Part shown: positions 17,301 through 25,997 of the stretch, in pieces
Layout: the number at the start of each line of letters is the position of its first letter
How positions within the stretch are numbered: position 1 is the stretch's first letter
Assembly (NCBI RefSeq): GCF_000566685.1
Contig: NZ_AZQN01000001.1
Coordinates: forward strand, 558,001 to 622,000
Direction: 5' to 3'
DNA from: Dyadobacter tibetensis Y620-1
GTDB taxonomy: Bacteria > Bacteroidota > Bacteroidia > Cytophagales > Spirosomataceae
DNA: 64,000 bases
Made by a program: the position numbers and the translations under genes
Notes under the pieces: model-generated
What the model was told of the DNA's origin: nothing
The model's database searches: none
What the model saw: the letters and a program-made list of their open reading frames with translations, nothing else

Positions 17301-18311
17301 ATGTCAAAATCCAAACTGGAATATATTTGGTTGGATGGGTACAAGCCTACCCAAAGCTTACGCAGCAAAACTAAAATCGAAGAAAATTTTAGTGGAAAAC
17401 TGGAAGATTGCAGCATGTGGTCATTCGACGGTTCGTCCACAGAACAGGCCCTTGGCGGTTCTTCTGACTGTCTCTTGAAGCCTGTGTACATAGCCAAAGA
17501 TCCACAGCGTAAGAATGGATTTCTGGTAATGTGCGAGGTAATGAATGCAGACGGCACTCCACACGTAACAAATGGTCGCGCCACCATTGAAGACGGTGAT
17601 AATGATTTCTGGTTTGGATTCGAGCAGGAGTATTTCTTGTGGGATGAAGAAACCAATAAACCTTTAGGTTTTCCAGCGAACGGATATCCAGCACCCCAAG
17701 GCCCTTATTATTGTTCAGTAGGAGCAAAAAATGCTTTTGGACGCGAAATAGTTGAGGAGCATCTGGATGCTTGTCTTGAAGCAGGATTAAATGTAGAAGG
17801 TATTAATGCCGAGGTAGCTGCAGGACAATGGGAGTTTCAAATCTTCGCTAAAGGAGCTCAGGAAGCAGGAGACCAAATATGGATTGGTCGCTACCTATTG
17901 GAACGTATAGGCGAGAAATATGGCGTCTCAATTAACTGGCACTGCAAACCTCTTGGCACTTTGGACTGGAATGGAAGTGGTATGCATGCCAATTTCTCCA
18001 ATACAACGCTAAGAGAAGCGGGAAGCAAAGAAATATTTGATAAAGTTTGTGAAGCCTTCCGTCCTCTTGTTAAGGAGCATATTGATGTTTATGGAGCTGA
18101 TAATGATCAACGTCTGACTGGTAAGCACGAAACTGCAAGCATTTTCGACTTCAGCTATGGCGTATCAGACCGTGGAGCTTCAATTCGTATTCCCGTAATC
18201 GTTCCTGCCAAAGGCTGGAAAGGGTACCTGGAAGATCGTCGGCCAAATTCAGCTGCAGATCCTTACAAGGTTGCCGCTCGTATTATCAAGACGGTGAAGT
18301 CTGCAGTATAA
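17301..18311 (+). CDS. glnII: Glutamine synthetase type II (eukaryotic-type)
   Basis: A 336-aa glutamine synthetase of the short GSII class: the N-terminal beta-grasp part with MWSFDGSSTEQA, the metal-binding GFEQEYFLWD, the ATP/glutamate site NGSGMHANFS, and GVSDRGASIRIP near the C-terminus. It condenses ammonia with glutamate in the cytoplasm. GSII is common in eukaryotes and some bacteria including Bacteroidota; the usual bacterial type GSI is about 470 aa and carries an adenylylation site that is absent here. It is convergent with a GSIII gene 0.7 kb away and separated from it by a 25-bp palindromic terminator. Confidence 0.95.
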   Translation: MSKSKLEYIWLDGYKPTQSLRSKTKIEENFSGKLEDCSMWSFDGSSTEQALGGSSDCLLKPVYIAKDPQRKNGFLVMCEVMNADGTPHVTNGRATIEDGDNDFWFGFEQEYFLWDEETNKPLGFPANGYPAPQGPYYCSVGAKNAFGREIVEEHLDACLEAGLNVEGINAEVAAGQWEFQIFAKGAQEAGDQIWIGRYLLERIGEKYGVSINWHCKPLGTLDWNGSGMHANFSNTTLREAGSKEIFDKVCEAFRPLVKEHIDVYGADNDQRLTGKHETASIFDFSYGVSDRGASIRIPVIVPAKGWKGYLEDRRPNSAADPYKVAARIIKTVKSAV

Positions 18312-18330
18312 CATTCGTTATAAGCATAGC

Positions 18331-18382
18331 TATTTATATCAAAAGGAGCCCGGCAAATGCCGGGCTCCTTTTGATATAAATA
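18331..18382. terminator. Bidirectional terminator, perfect 25-bp stem
   Basis: The arms 18331-18355 and 18358-18382 are perfectly complementary over 25 bp, with aaaaggagcccggca / tgccgggctcctttt at the core and two bases between them. It serves both the GSII gene and the convergent acidic-protein gene. Confidence 0.93.
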
Positions 18383-18400
18383 AAAAGACAAGAAATAAGC

Positions 18401-18964
18401 TTAATCCTCCTCTTCCGAGGTACTAAATGAATACAAGGTATTATCAAGTTGAAGTCGTCCAGCATTAAAGGCAATAATAAACTCAGTAACCACTTTTTCG
18501 TTGATCTCTGTTTTATTCAATCCCACCTCAAGACCTATTCCATATTCAAAACTGGTATCCGTTTCAACGTGCTCCTTAACCTTGATCTCCTCATTTTCTT
18601 CTATTTCTTCTATAAATTCGGTCAATAACGACTCAGCTTCTTCCTCGGCATCCAGATCGATGTCATCTAATTCTCCACGCTCATCGGGTGGTAAATAGTC
18701 GGGCATATGTTGCTTGAGACGCTCCAGAGCAGCATCGTATACTAACGTAGAGTGATGCAGTCTTAACGTATAGATCAAGGCATCATAAACCACTTCCTTA
18801 TCGTTTTGCCAACCCACAAACTGGACATGAGCATGCTCATCATTCTCATTCTCTTCATCGTCCTCAAACTCGTCGGCGACATATACAAAACTTCGTCGCT
18901 CCGCCTTGCATTCCCTTTTAAGCTGCTCGATCTCTTCAGGGTCGAATCCCGGATTCTTATACAT
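18401..18964 (-). CDS. Acidic conserved hypothetical protein, co-linear with GSIII
   Basis: A 187-aa cytoplasmic protein without signal or membrane segments that I do not recognise. It has an N-terminal EEIEQLKRECKAERRSF segment, very acidic clusters (DEFEDDEENENDEH, EEIEENEE), and regular regions around VQFVGWQNDKEVVYDALI and YGIGLEVGLNKTEINEKV that could form a mixed alpha/beta fold. It starts 29 bp after the GSIII stop on the same strand and ends at the shared terminator, so it is almost certainly transcribed with GSIII. A role with GSIII or nitrogen status is an inference from position only. Confidence 0.7.
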   Translation of the reverse strand: MYKNPGFDPEEIEQLKRECKAERRSFVYVADEFEDDEENENDEHAHVQFVGWQNDKEVVYDALIYTLRLHHSTLVYDAALERLKQHMPDYLPPDERGELDDIDLDAEEEAESLLTEFIEEIEENEEIKVKEHVETDTSFEYGIGLEVGLNKTEINEKVVTEFIIAFNAGRLQLDNTLYSFSTSEEED

Positions 18965-18993
18965 CAGTGCTTTGATTGATTAATAGTTAATAA

Positions 18994-21180
18994 TTATTCC
19001 AAAAATAATATTTCTCTGTATTTTGCCAAAGGCCAGTCCTCATCATCGATCAATAATTCCAATTTATCGACGTGATAGCGAATCTCATCAAAGTAACCTT
19101 TCACGTCCGAACCATAAGCTTTGGCCTTTTCGTAAATATCTTCCAAAACATTCGCCTGCTTACGGGCATCCGTCATCTCTTTTACCAATCGTTTGATCAC
19201 TACGACATGCTTAGAAATATCACGAATTATTTCCTTAATTGGTTCCGCTTCTTCTATCATCTCCAAGTCAGTTAGCGCCCTAGCCGTTTGAGCGAGTTTA
19301 AATTGGTATTTCACCACGGTAGAAACAATATGATTCAAGGCCAGATCACCAATTACGCGGGACTCGATCTGTAATTTTTTAACATAGTTCTCCAGTTCAA
19401 TTTCATATCGGGCATGTAGCTCTCGTGAGGTAAGAACGTTCACCCTCTGGAACATTTGTATGGTTGGTTCCTCAATATAAGCATGAACCGCATCATAAGT
19501 AGCGCTTATATTGCTTAAACCTCTTTCCGCCGCTAAAGCGATCCATTCATCAGAGTATCCATTTCCTTCGAATAAAATCTTTTTAGATTCAGTATAATAC
19601 CGTTTCAATATAGCTACATTGGCGCTTTTCTTCTCTTCTCCATTAGCCAGACGTTCGTCCATCTCCTTTTTAAAGTCCATCAGCTGATGTGCCACGATAC
19701 TATTCAGGACGATCATAGCAGATGCACTATTCTGCGAACTTCCCACGGCCCGATACTCAAATTTATTTCCGGTAAAGCAGAAGGGTGAAGTACGGTTACG
19801 ATCCGTATTATCACGTTGCAAATTAGGGATTCGACTTATTCCGAGTTTATAATAAAAGTTCTCCCCTTTCTCCACGGTAACTTCCCCTTTGCTAACCAGC
19901 TCTTCCAACATATTGGTCAACTCTCCGCCTAGGAAAACGGACATGATTGAAGGAGGAGCCTCATTGGCACCTAACCTATGTTCATTGCTGGCTGAGGCAA
20001 TGGAAGCACGTAATAAGTCGGCATGATCATGCACAGCCTTCACTACTGTCAGCAAAAAAGTGAGAAAACGCAGGTTTTCCTTGGGCTTGGTCGTTGGAGC
20101 CAGCAGGTTAATCCCATTATTGGTCGACAAAGACCAGTTGTTATGCTTTCCACTGCCATTTATTCCTGCAAATGGTTTTTCATGAAACAGAACCTGAAAA
20201 CTATGACGCTCCCCTACTTTTTGCATCAGATCCATTAACAGGGCATTATGGTCTATGGCCAGGTTAACTTCTTCGAAGGTAGGAGCACATTCAAACTGTC
20301 CGGGAGCTACTTCGTTATGTCGGGTACGAACCGGGATACCCAGTTTCAACGCCTCGAATTCAAAGTCTACCATAAAGGCATTGACCCGAGGAGAAATAGA
20401 TCCGAAATAATGATCGTCGAGCTGCTGACCACGTGCAGGACTGTGACCGAAAACGGTTCGTCCGGACATGAGGAGATCCGGCCGGGAATAATACAAGGCC
20501 TTATCCACCAGAAAGTATTCCTGCTCGATGCCTAGGGTAGGCGTCACCTTATCAACTTCCCGATTAAAGAGCTGACAAACGGCTGTAGCGGCCTTATCGA
20601 GCACGACCAACGATCGCAAAAGTGGTGCTTTAAAATCGAGCGCTTCACCAGTATACGAAATAAATACAGAGGGAATACATAACGTTTTACCACCAGCACC
20701 ATTATCCATTAAAAATGCGGGAGAACTAGGATCCCAGCCCGTATAGCCCCTGGCTTCAAAGGTAGCACGCAGCCCACCACTAGGGAACGAGGAGGCGTCA
20801 GGTTCTTGTTGAACCAAAGCACTTCCTTTGAACTTTTCAACTGCTTTACCCTCTGAATTCAAATCAAAAAAGGAATCATGTTTTTCTGCAGTAGTACCAT
20901 TTAAGGGCTGAAACCAGTGCGTATAATGTGTAGCTCCTTTAGAGATTGCCCACGACCGCATAGCTGCCGAAACTTCTTCTGCTACTTCACGATCAATAGT
21001 GGACCCGGACTTAATGGCATTCGAAACCTTAGTATATGCTTCTGTGGACAAAAGGGCTCGCATTACCTCATCACTGAAGATATGGCTACCATATAGGTCC
21101 GAAACTTTCTCATTTGGTGGTGTTAAAACGGGTGCCACCCTGCTAAGGGCAGTTTCGTAAGCATTGGAACGAAATGTCAT
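18994..21180 (-). CDS. glnN: Glutamine synthetase type III
   Basis: A 728-aa protein with the GSIII hallmarks: TRPYTGWDPSSPAF-type region (ARGYTGWDPSSPAFLMD), GIEQEYFLVDK, HNEVAPGQFECAPTFEEVN and FHEKPFAGINGSGKHNNW. GSIII is roughly 700-730 aa, forms double-hexamer rings and is typical of Bacteroidota, where it is often the main ammonia-assimilating enzyme. It lies opposite the GSII gene. The long C-terminal helical region (about 560-728) is normal for the class. It is followed after 29 bp by the acidic protein gene. Confidence 0.97.
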   Translation of the reverse strand: MTFRSNAYETALSRVAPVLTPPNEKVSDLYGSHIFSDEVMRALLSTEAYTKVSNAIKSGSTIDREVAEEVSAAMRSWAISKGATHYTHWFQPLNGTTAEKHDSFFDLNSEGKAVEKFKGSALVQQEPDASSFPSGGLRATFEARGYTGWDPSSPAFLMDNGAGGKTLCIPSVFISYTGEALDFKAPLLRSLVVLDKAATAVCQLFNREVDKVTPTLGIEQEYFLVDKALYYSRPDLLMSGRTVFGHSPARGQQLDDHYFGSISPRVNAFMVDFEFEALKLGIPVRTRHNEVAPGQFECAPTFEEVNLAIDHNALLMDLMQKVGERHSFQVLFHEKPFAGINGSGKHNNWSLSTNNGINLLAPTTKPKENLRFLTFLLTVVKAVHDHADLLRASIASASNEHRLGANEAPPSIMSVFLGGELTNMLEELVSKGEVTVEKGENFYYKLGISRIPNLQRDNTDRNRTSPFCFTGNKFEYRAVGSSQNSASAMIVLNSIVAHQLMDFKKEMDERLANGEEKKSANVAILKRYYTESKKILFEGNGYSDEWIALAAERGLSNISATYDAVHAYIEEPTIQMFQRVNVLTSRELHARYEIELENYVKKLQIESRVIGDLALNHIVSTVVKYQFKLAQTARALTDLEMIEEAEPIKEIIRDISKHVVVIKRLVKEMTDARKQANVLEDIYEKAKAYGSDVKGYFDEIRYHVDKLELLIDDEDWPLAKYREILFLE

Positions 21181-21320
21181 AAATTAGTATTTTAGTATAA
21201 TCGATTCCCAAAATTATTTATTAAAAATGTATAAACAATAATAAATTGGGAGACATAAATTGAGAAAAGTAGTTAATATAAACAAAATTGTTAGAATTTT
21301 GTGCTTTTTATACGACACCA

Positions 21321-23174
21321 ATGCGATTAAGATTTCAATTTCTTTTCCTTTACTGGATTTGTTGGATAATTCTCTTCCAATTTTTCAGGATGGTCTTTAT
21401 AATCTACCATTATAATAAGGCCCTGGAACTTCCGGCATCCTACTGGGCCCAAAGTGCCTGGCATGGCCTATCCATGGACATATCATTTGCCTCATACCTT
21501 CTAGTCGTCCCTACGCTTCTGATGAGCTTTACATTCCGTCAATGGAACTGGTACCGGCGATTGATGCAAACATACACCTTCGTCACTACCCTGATCATTG
21601 CCTTATTAGTATGCATAGACTTGGAGCTTTTCCGGGCTTGGGGCTTCCGCATTGACGGTACCTCCCTGCACTACCTGAACACCCCTAAGGAAGCATGGGC
21701 ATCTATGAGTGCTGCTCCTATAGGTCTGGTTTTGTTCATCGGCATTTTATTATTCCTGTTAAGCAATGCGGTACTGAACCGGGTAAACCAACGGCAGCTC
21801 CCTCATCTTTCTCGGGTTAAACCCTGGGCATTAAACCTTTTGGTGTTCCTGGTAACCACCTCCGCTTGGATCATTCCTATCCGGGGAGGCTTCCAGCTGG
21901 CTCCAATGAACCAGAGTACTGTATTCTTTAGTGACAAAAGTTTTGCCAATTATGCCGCAGTTAATGTCCCCTGGAACTATGCAAGTTCCTTAATTCATTC
22001 TACCCACAAAAAAGACAACCCCTTTAAATATGCCCCGGATAGCCTGGCGCAAGAATTAGTGCAAGATTTATATGCCCCTGCCGATAAGATAACGGAGCAA
22101 TTACTAGATCCGTCTAAGCTAGATTCGACTAAGTTAAATGTCATTGTTTTAATTTGGGAGAGTTTTACTGCGAAGGTAGTTGAACCCCTGGGAGGCATGA
22201 AAGGAATCACTCCTCATTTCAACGGTCTGATTGGGGAAGGGATCTTATTCAATAATTTATATGCCAGTGGGAACCGAAGTGATAAAGGAATGGTGGCTAT
22301 TTTGAGTGGTTATCCTGCGCAGCCCACTGAATCTATTATTAAAATCCCAACCAAGACGACCAAATTGCCATCTTTACCCAAAAGTTTCCATCGAAGTGGT
22401 TACCATACTGCTTATTACTATGGAGGGGAAACAGAATTTGCCAATATGAAAAGCTACTTCCTACAGCAAGACTTCGACAAATTAATCGATATTAATGCCT
22501 TTGAAAAGAAGGAAATGAATAGCAAATGGGGTGCTCACGATCATATTGTTTTAAATCGTCTGCTAGAAGACCTGGATCATACTCCTACCCCATTCTTTAC
22601 GACCCTCTTTACCCTGAGCAGCCACGAGCCCTTCGAAGTGCCTATGGCTACCGTAATCCCGGGAAATGGTCAGCAAGAGATGTTTCTAAATGCTATGCAT
22701 TACAGTGATCGGGCGATCGGAAACTTTATAGAGCAAGCCAAAAAAAAGCCATGGTGGGATAACACATTAATCATCATCGTAGCGGATCACGGGCACCCTC
22801 TTCCAGAGAGTAACCTAGGAAAACCCTCTGAATTCCATATTCCCATGCTCTGGCTTGGTGGCGCGTTGCAACGAAAGGGGGAAGTCGTTGAGGCTTTGAG
22901 TTCCCAGACCGACCTGGCAGCTACCCTGCTTAATCAGCTAAATTTGCCTTCTAACGAATTTGTATGGAGTAATGATATTCTAAACCCCTCTCGCAAACCA
23001 TTTGCCTATTTCGCATTTAATAATGGTTTTGGATGGATGCGACCCCAAGGTTTTCTGATACATGATAATCTTGGAGGGAATATTATTGGTAGGCAGGGAA
23101 GCCTAAACGATTCAGAACTAAATATAGGAAAGGCCTATTTACAGACCTCCTTTAATGATTATTTAAGCCGTTGA
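21321..23174 (+). CDS. LTA synthase-family sulfatase-fold membrane enzyme
   Basis: About 617 aa, with five hydrophobic N-terminal segments (to about residue 190) and a large extracytoplasmic alkaline-phosphatase/sulfatase-fold domain. The domain shows NVIVLIWESFTA (metal site), SGNRSDKGMVAILSGYP (the nucleophile region), SLPKSFHRSGYHTAYYYGGE and IIIVADHGHPLP. Relatives transfer phosphoglycerol or phosphoethanolamine groups onto envelope polymers or lipids. The open frame begins at 21288, but the ATG at 21321 (MRLRFQFLF) starts directly before the first membrane helix and is preferred. The donor and acceptor are unknown. Confidence 0.87.
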   Translation: MRLRFQFLFLYWICWIILFQFFRMVFIIYHYNKALELPASYWAQSAWHGLSMDISFASYLLVVPTLLMSFTFRQWNWYRRLMQTYTFVTTLIIALLVCIDLELFRAWGFRIDGTSLHYLNTPKEAWASMSAAPIGLVLFIGILLFLLSNAVLNRVNQRQLPHLSRVKPWALNLLVFLVTTSAWIIPIRGGFQLAPMNQSTVFFSDKSFANYAAVNVPWNYASSLIHSTHKKDNPFKYAPDSLAQELVQDLYAPADKITEQLLDPSKLDSTKLNVIVLIWESFTAKVVEPLGGMKGITPHFNGLIGEGILFNNLYASGNRSDKGMVAILSGYPAQPTESIIKIPTKTTKLPSLPKSFHRSGYHTAYYYGGETEFANMKSYFLQQDFDKLIDINAFEKKEMNSKWGAHDHIVLNRLLEDLDHTPTPFFTTLFTLSSHEPFEVPMATVIPGNGQQEMFLNAMHYSDRAIGNFIEQAKKKPWWDNTLIIIVADHGHPLPESNLGKPSEFHIPMLWLGGALQRKGEVVEALSSQTDLAATLLNQLNLPSNEFVWSNDILNPSRKPFAYFAFNNGFGWMRPQGFLIHDNLGGNIIGRQGSLNDSELNIGKAYLQTSFNDYLSR

Positions 23175-23185
23175 ATTTAAATCCT

Positions 23186-23193
23186 TAAATTTG
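23186..23193 (+). promoter_or_regulatory. Candidate -7 element upstream of mtaB
   Basis: The octamer taaatttg is an exact match to TAnnTTTG, 18 bp before the mtaB start and 12 bp after the preceding stop. A TTTA at 23162-23165 could act as a weak -33 box (20-bp spacing). It suggests mtaB has its own promoter. Confidence 0.4.
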
Positions 23194-23211
23194 CGGTATT
23201 AAAGCAAAAAA

Positions 23212-24540
23212 ATGAAAAAAGTAGCATTTTATACACTAGGCTGTAAACTCAATTATTCCGAAACCTCCTCAATTGGAAGGATGTTTGAGCAGAAAGGTCA
23301 TATGAAGGTCGATTTTAACGATCGTCCTGATGTATTTATTATTAATACCTGCTCGGTAACAGACAATGCCGACAAAAAATGCAGAAAGATCGTCAGGGAG
23401 GCTCAAAAGATTAATCCCGATGGCTACGTGGCTATAATCGGATGTTATGCGCAGCTAAAGCCTCAAGAAATATCTGAAATTCCAGGCGTAGATGCGGTAT
23501 TGGGTGCAGCCGAAAAATTTCGCTTGGTCGACCTTATTGACACCTTTCAAAAGACAGCCAGTGGACAGCCCGCTGCCATTCATGCGTCTCATATTTCGGA
23601 AGCTATCGATTATCATACCTCCTATTCTCTCAACGATCGTACCCGTACTTTTCTGAAGGTCCAGGATGGCTGTGATTATCCGTGCTCCTACTGTACTATA
23701 CCCCTTGCAAGGGGCAAAAGTCGCTCAGACAGTATCGCAAACATTGTTAAGGCGGCCGAAGAGATTGCGGCCCGAGACGTGAAAGAGATTGTGCTGACCG
23801 GTGTAAATATTGGAGATTTTGGAATTCAAAACGGCAAACGTCAAGAGACCTTCTTGCAACTCGTGCAGGCTCTGGATGAGGTAGAAGGAATTACACGTTT
23901 TAGAATTTCTTCCATTGAGCCAAATCTACTTTCCGATGATATCATCGATTTTGTGGCTCAGTCGAAGCGCTTCGCTCATCATTTTCATATTCCCCTCCAA
24001 TCGGGTTCCGACCATATCCTTAGCCTTATGAAGCGAAGGTATCGTAGCGCACTATATGTGGAAAGGGTAAAGAGAATTAAAGAACGGATGCCTGACTGTT
24101 GTATTGGAGTTGATGTGATTGTAGGACACCCTGGTGAAACCCCGGATCATTTCCTGGAGACATATAATTTTTTAAATGAATTGCCCGTCTCTTATTTACA
24201 CGTATTTACCTATTCGGAAAGAGAGAATACAGCAGCAGTAGACATACGGCCAGTCATCGATAAGGGTGAAAGGGCCAAACGCTCCAAAATGCTCCATATA
24301 CTCTCCGAGAAGAAAAAGCGATATTTCTATGAACAACAATTGGGCAAATCGGGGGAAGTGCTCTTTGAAGACGAACAGCAAAACGGGCAAATGCTAGGCT
24401 TTACCGAAAATTATATTCGAGTGGCCGTCAAATACGACCCTTTATTGATCAACGAAACCAAAAGGGTTGTGTATCATGCTATCCACGATGAAGGGTGGAT
24501 GGAAGCAGTAGAAGAAGAACTTAGCTATACAAGTCACTAG
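23212..24540 (+). CDS. mtaB: tRNA t6A37 methylthiotransferase
   Basis: A 442-aa radical SAM enzyme with the three domains of the methylthiotransferases: an N-terminal UPF0004 domain holding an auxiliary [4Fe-4S] cluster (GCKLNYSE with Cys11, NTCSVTD with Cys46, GCYAQ with Cys77), the radical SAM domain with CDYPCSYC (Cys153, 157, 160), and a C-terminal TRAM-like part. The N-terminus YTLGCKLNYSET identifies the MtaB subgroup, which makes ms2t6A in tRNA, rather than MiaB or RimO. It has its own terminator downstream. Confidence 0.95.
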   Translation: MKKVAFYTLGCKLNYSETSSIGRMFEQKGHMKVDFNDRPDVFIINTCSVTDNADKKCRKIVREAQKINPDGYVAIIGCYAQLKPQEISEIPGVDAVLGAAEKFRLVDLIDTFQKTASGQPAAIHASHISEAIDYHTSYSLNDRTRTFLKVQDGCDYPCSYCTIPLARGKSRSDSIANIVKAAEEIAARDVKEIVLTGVNIGDFGIQNGKRQETFLQLVQALDEVEGITRFRISSIEPNLLSDDIIDFVAQSKRFAHHFHIPLQSGSDHILSLMKRRYRSALYVERVKRIKERMPDCCIGVDVIVGHPGETPDHFLETYNFLNELPVSYLHVFTYSERENTAAVDIRPVIDKGERAKRSKMLHILSEKKKRYFYEQQLGKSGEVLFEDEQQNGQMLGFTENYIRVAVKYDPLLINETKRVVYHAIHDEGWMEAVEEELSYTSH

Positions 24541-24571
24541 ACTGTCGAAAATTTACCTGCTGAAAATATAA

Positions 24572-24601
24572 AAAAATAGCCGGAAACTTCCGGCTATTTT
24601 T
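24572..24601. terminator. Bidirectional terminator between mtaB and the ammonium transporter gene
   Basis: A stem of about 14 bp (aaaaatagccggaa / ttccggctattttt) with an A-tract on one side and a T-tract on the other lies between two convergent genes. Confidence 0.88.
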
Positions 24602-24627
24602 CAGAAAAACAACATCCTCAATAACAA

Positions 24628-25947
24628 TTACGCTTCTACCAGAAACTCGTCGTGCTGGCTGATATCAAGACCATCTTTTTCGTCTTGCTCAGACACTCGG
24701 AGTGGTAGTATAAGATCGGTGATTTTTAGCAGGAGCAGCGATCCACCAAATGCAAAGGCTGATACCCCTACTAAGGCGATCATATGATTAATAAATAGGC
24801 TGGTTTCTCCAAACGCAAGGCCTTGATCGGTCACTGCTGAATTCACACCTGAAGAAGCAAATACACCAGTCAATACCATTCCGACCATACCTCCTACACC
24901 GTGACATGGAAAAACATCCAGGGTATCATCCAAGGTAGAACGGGTACGCAAATGAGCAACATAATTACTGATCACCCCAGCGATTGTACCGATAAACAGT
25001 GCCGATGGAATGGTTACGAAACCTGCCGCAGGTGTAATAGCCACTAATCCAACTACTGCACCGATACAAAAACCTAGGGCAGATACTTTTTTCCCTTTAG
25101 AGACATCAAATAACACCCAGGCCAGACCTGCTGCACCGGCAGCGGTATTCGTATTAGCGAAAGCGGCTACTGCCAAGGGGCCGGCCGAAAGTGCAGATCC
25201 AGCATTGAATCCGAACCAACCAAACCATAGCAAACCAGTACCCAGTAAAACAAAAGGAATATTGGCCGGCGGAAGAACGTGATCTTCTAATAGTGATTTA
25301 CGTCTTTTAAGATACATGGCACCTGCCAGAGCAGCCCATCCAGCGGACATATGCACAACGGTTCCTCCAGCAAAGTCAAGAACGCCCATCTTAAACAAAA
25401 GTCCATCTTCGTGCCAGGTCATATGGCAAAGGGGGGAGTAAATAAAGACCCCAAACAGAATCATGAATAATACATAGGACCGGAAATTAACCCGTTCCGC
25501 CATGGAGCCTGTAACCAACGCCGGGGTAATCACCGCAAACTTCATTTGGAACATGGCAAAAAGTGCGAATGGGATGGTGCCCCATGCCGGAGCATCCAAA
25601 ACTCCTTTAAACATAAAGTAGGTAGTAGGATTTCCAACGAATCCACCAATATCGTCTCCAAAGGCGAGGCTAAAACCTACCAGTACCCATACGACACTGA
25701 TTACGCCCATCGCTATAAAGCTTTGTAACATGGTAGAAATAACATTTTTGTTATTGACCATCCCACCATAAAAATAAGCCAATCCAGGCGTCATGAGTAA
25801 TACCAAGGCGGAGGCGACTAGCAACCATGCGGTGTCGCCCGAGTCGATGCCTTCGGTAACAATTTGTGTGGGAACATTCGGAACGAAGACCCCCAAAAGG
25901 CTGATTCCCAGCAGAATAATAAGAGGTAAATAATTACGCTTTTCCAT
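24628..25947 (-). CDS. amtB: Ammonium transporter
   Basis: A 439-aa inner-membrane channel of the Amt/Rh family with an N-terminal signal-like helix and about 11 transmembrane helices. Diagnostic stretches are MTPGLAYFYGGMVNNKNV, DFAGGTVVHMSAGWAALAGA and FPCHGVGGMVGMVLTG, including the pore histidines in VVHMSAG and PCHGVGG. It conducts ammonium into the cell. It lies 50 bp downstream of a porin gene on the same strand, and no glnK/PII gene is adjacent. Position near GSII and GSIII supports a nitrogen-assimilation role. Confidence 0.95.
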   Translation of the reverse strand: MEKRNYLPLIILLGISLLGVFVPNVPTQIVTEGIDSGDTAWLLVASALVLLMTPGLAYFYGGMVNNKNVISTMLQSFIAMGVISVVWVLVGFSLAFGDDIGGFVGNPTTYFMFKGVLDAPAWGTIPFALFAMFQMKFAVITPALVTGSMAERVNFRSYVLFMILFGVFIYSPLCHMTWHEDGLLFKMGVLDFAGGTVVHMSAGWAALAGAMYLKRRKSLLEDHVLPPANIPFVLLGTGLLWFGWFGFNAGSALSAGPLAVAAFANTNTAAGAAGLAWVLFDVSKGKKVSALGFCIGAVVGLVAITPAAGFVTIPSALFIGTIAGVISNYVAHLRTRSTLDDTLDVFPCHGVGGMVGMVLTGVFASSGVNSAVTDQGLAFGETSLFINHMIALVGVSAFAFGGSLLLLKITDLILPLRVSEQDEKDGLDISQHDEFLVEA

Positions 25948-25997
25948 ATAATTGAATTTTATTAATTAAGAAGGTAGATTAAATAAGATTGGTATTT

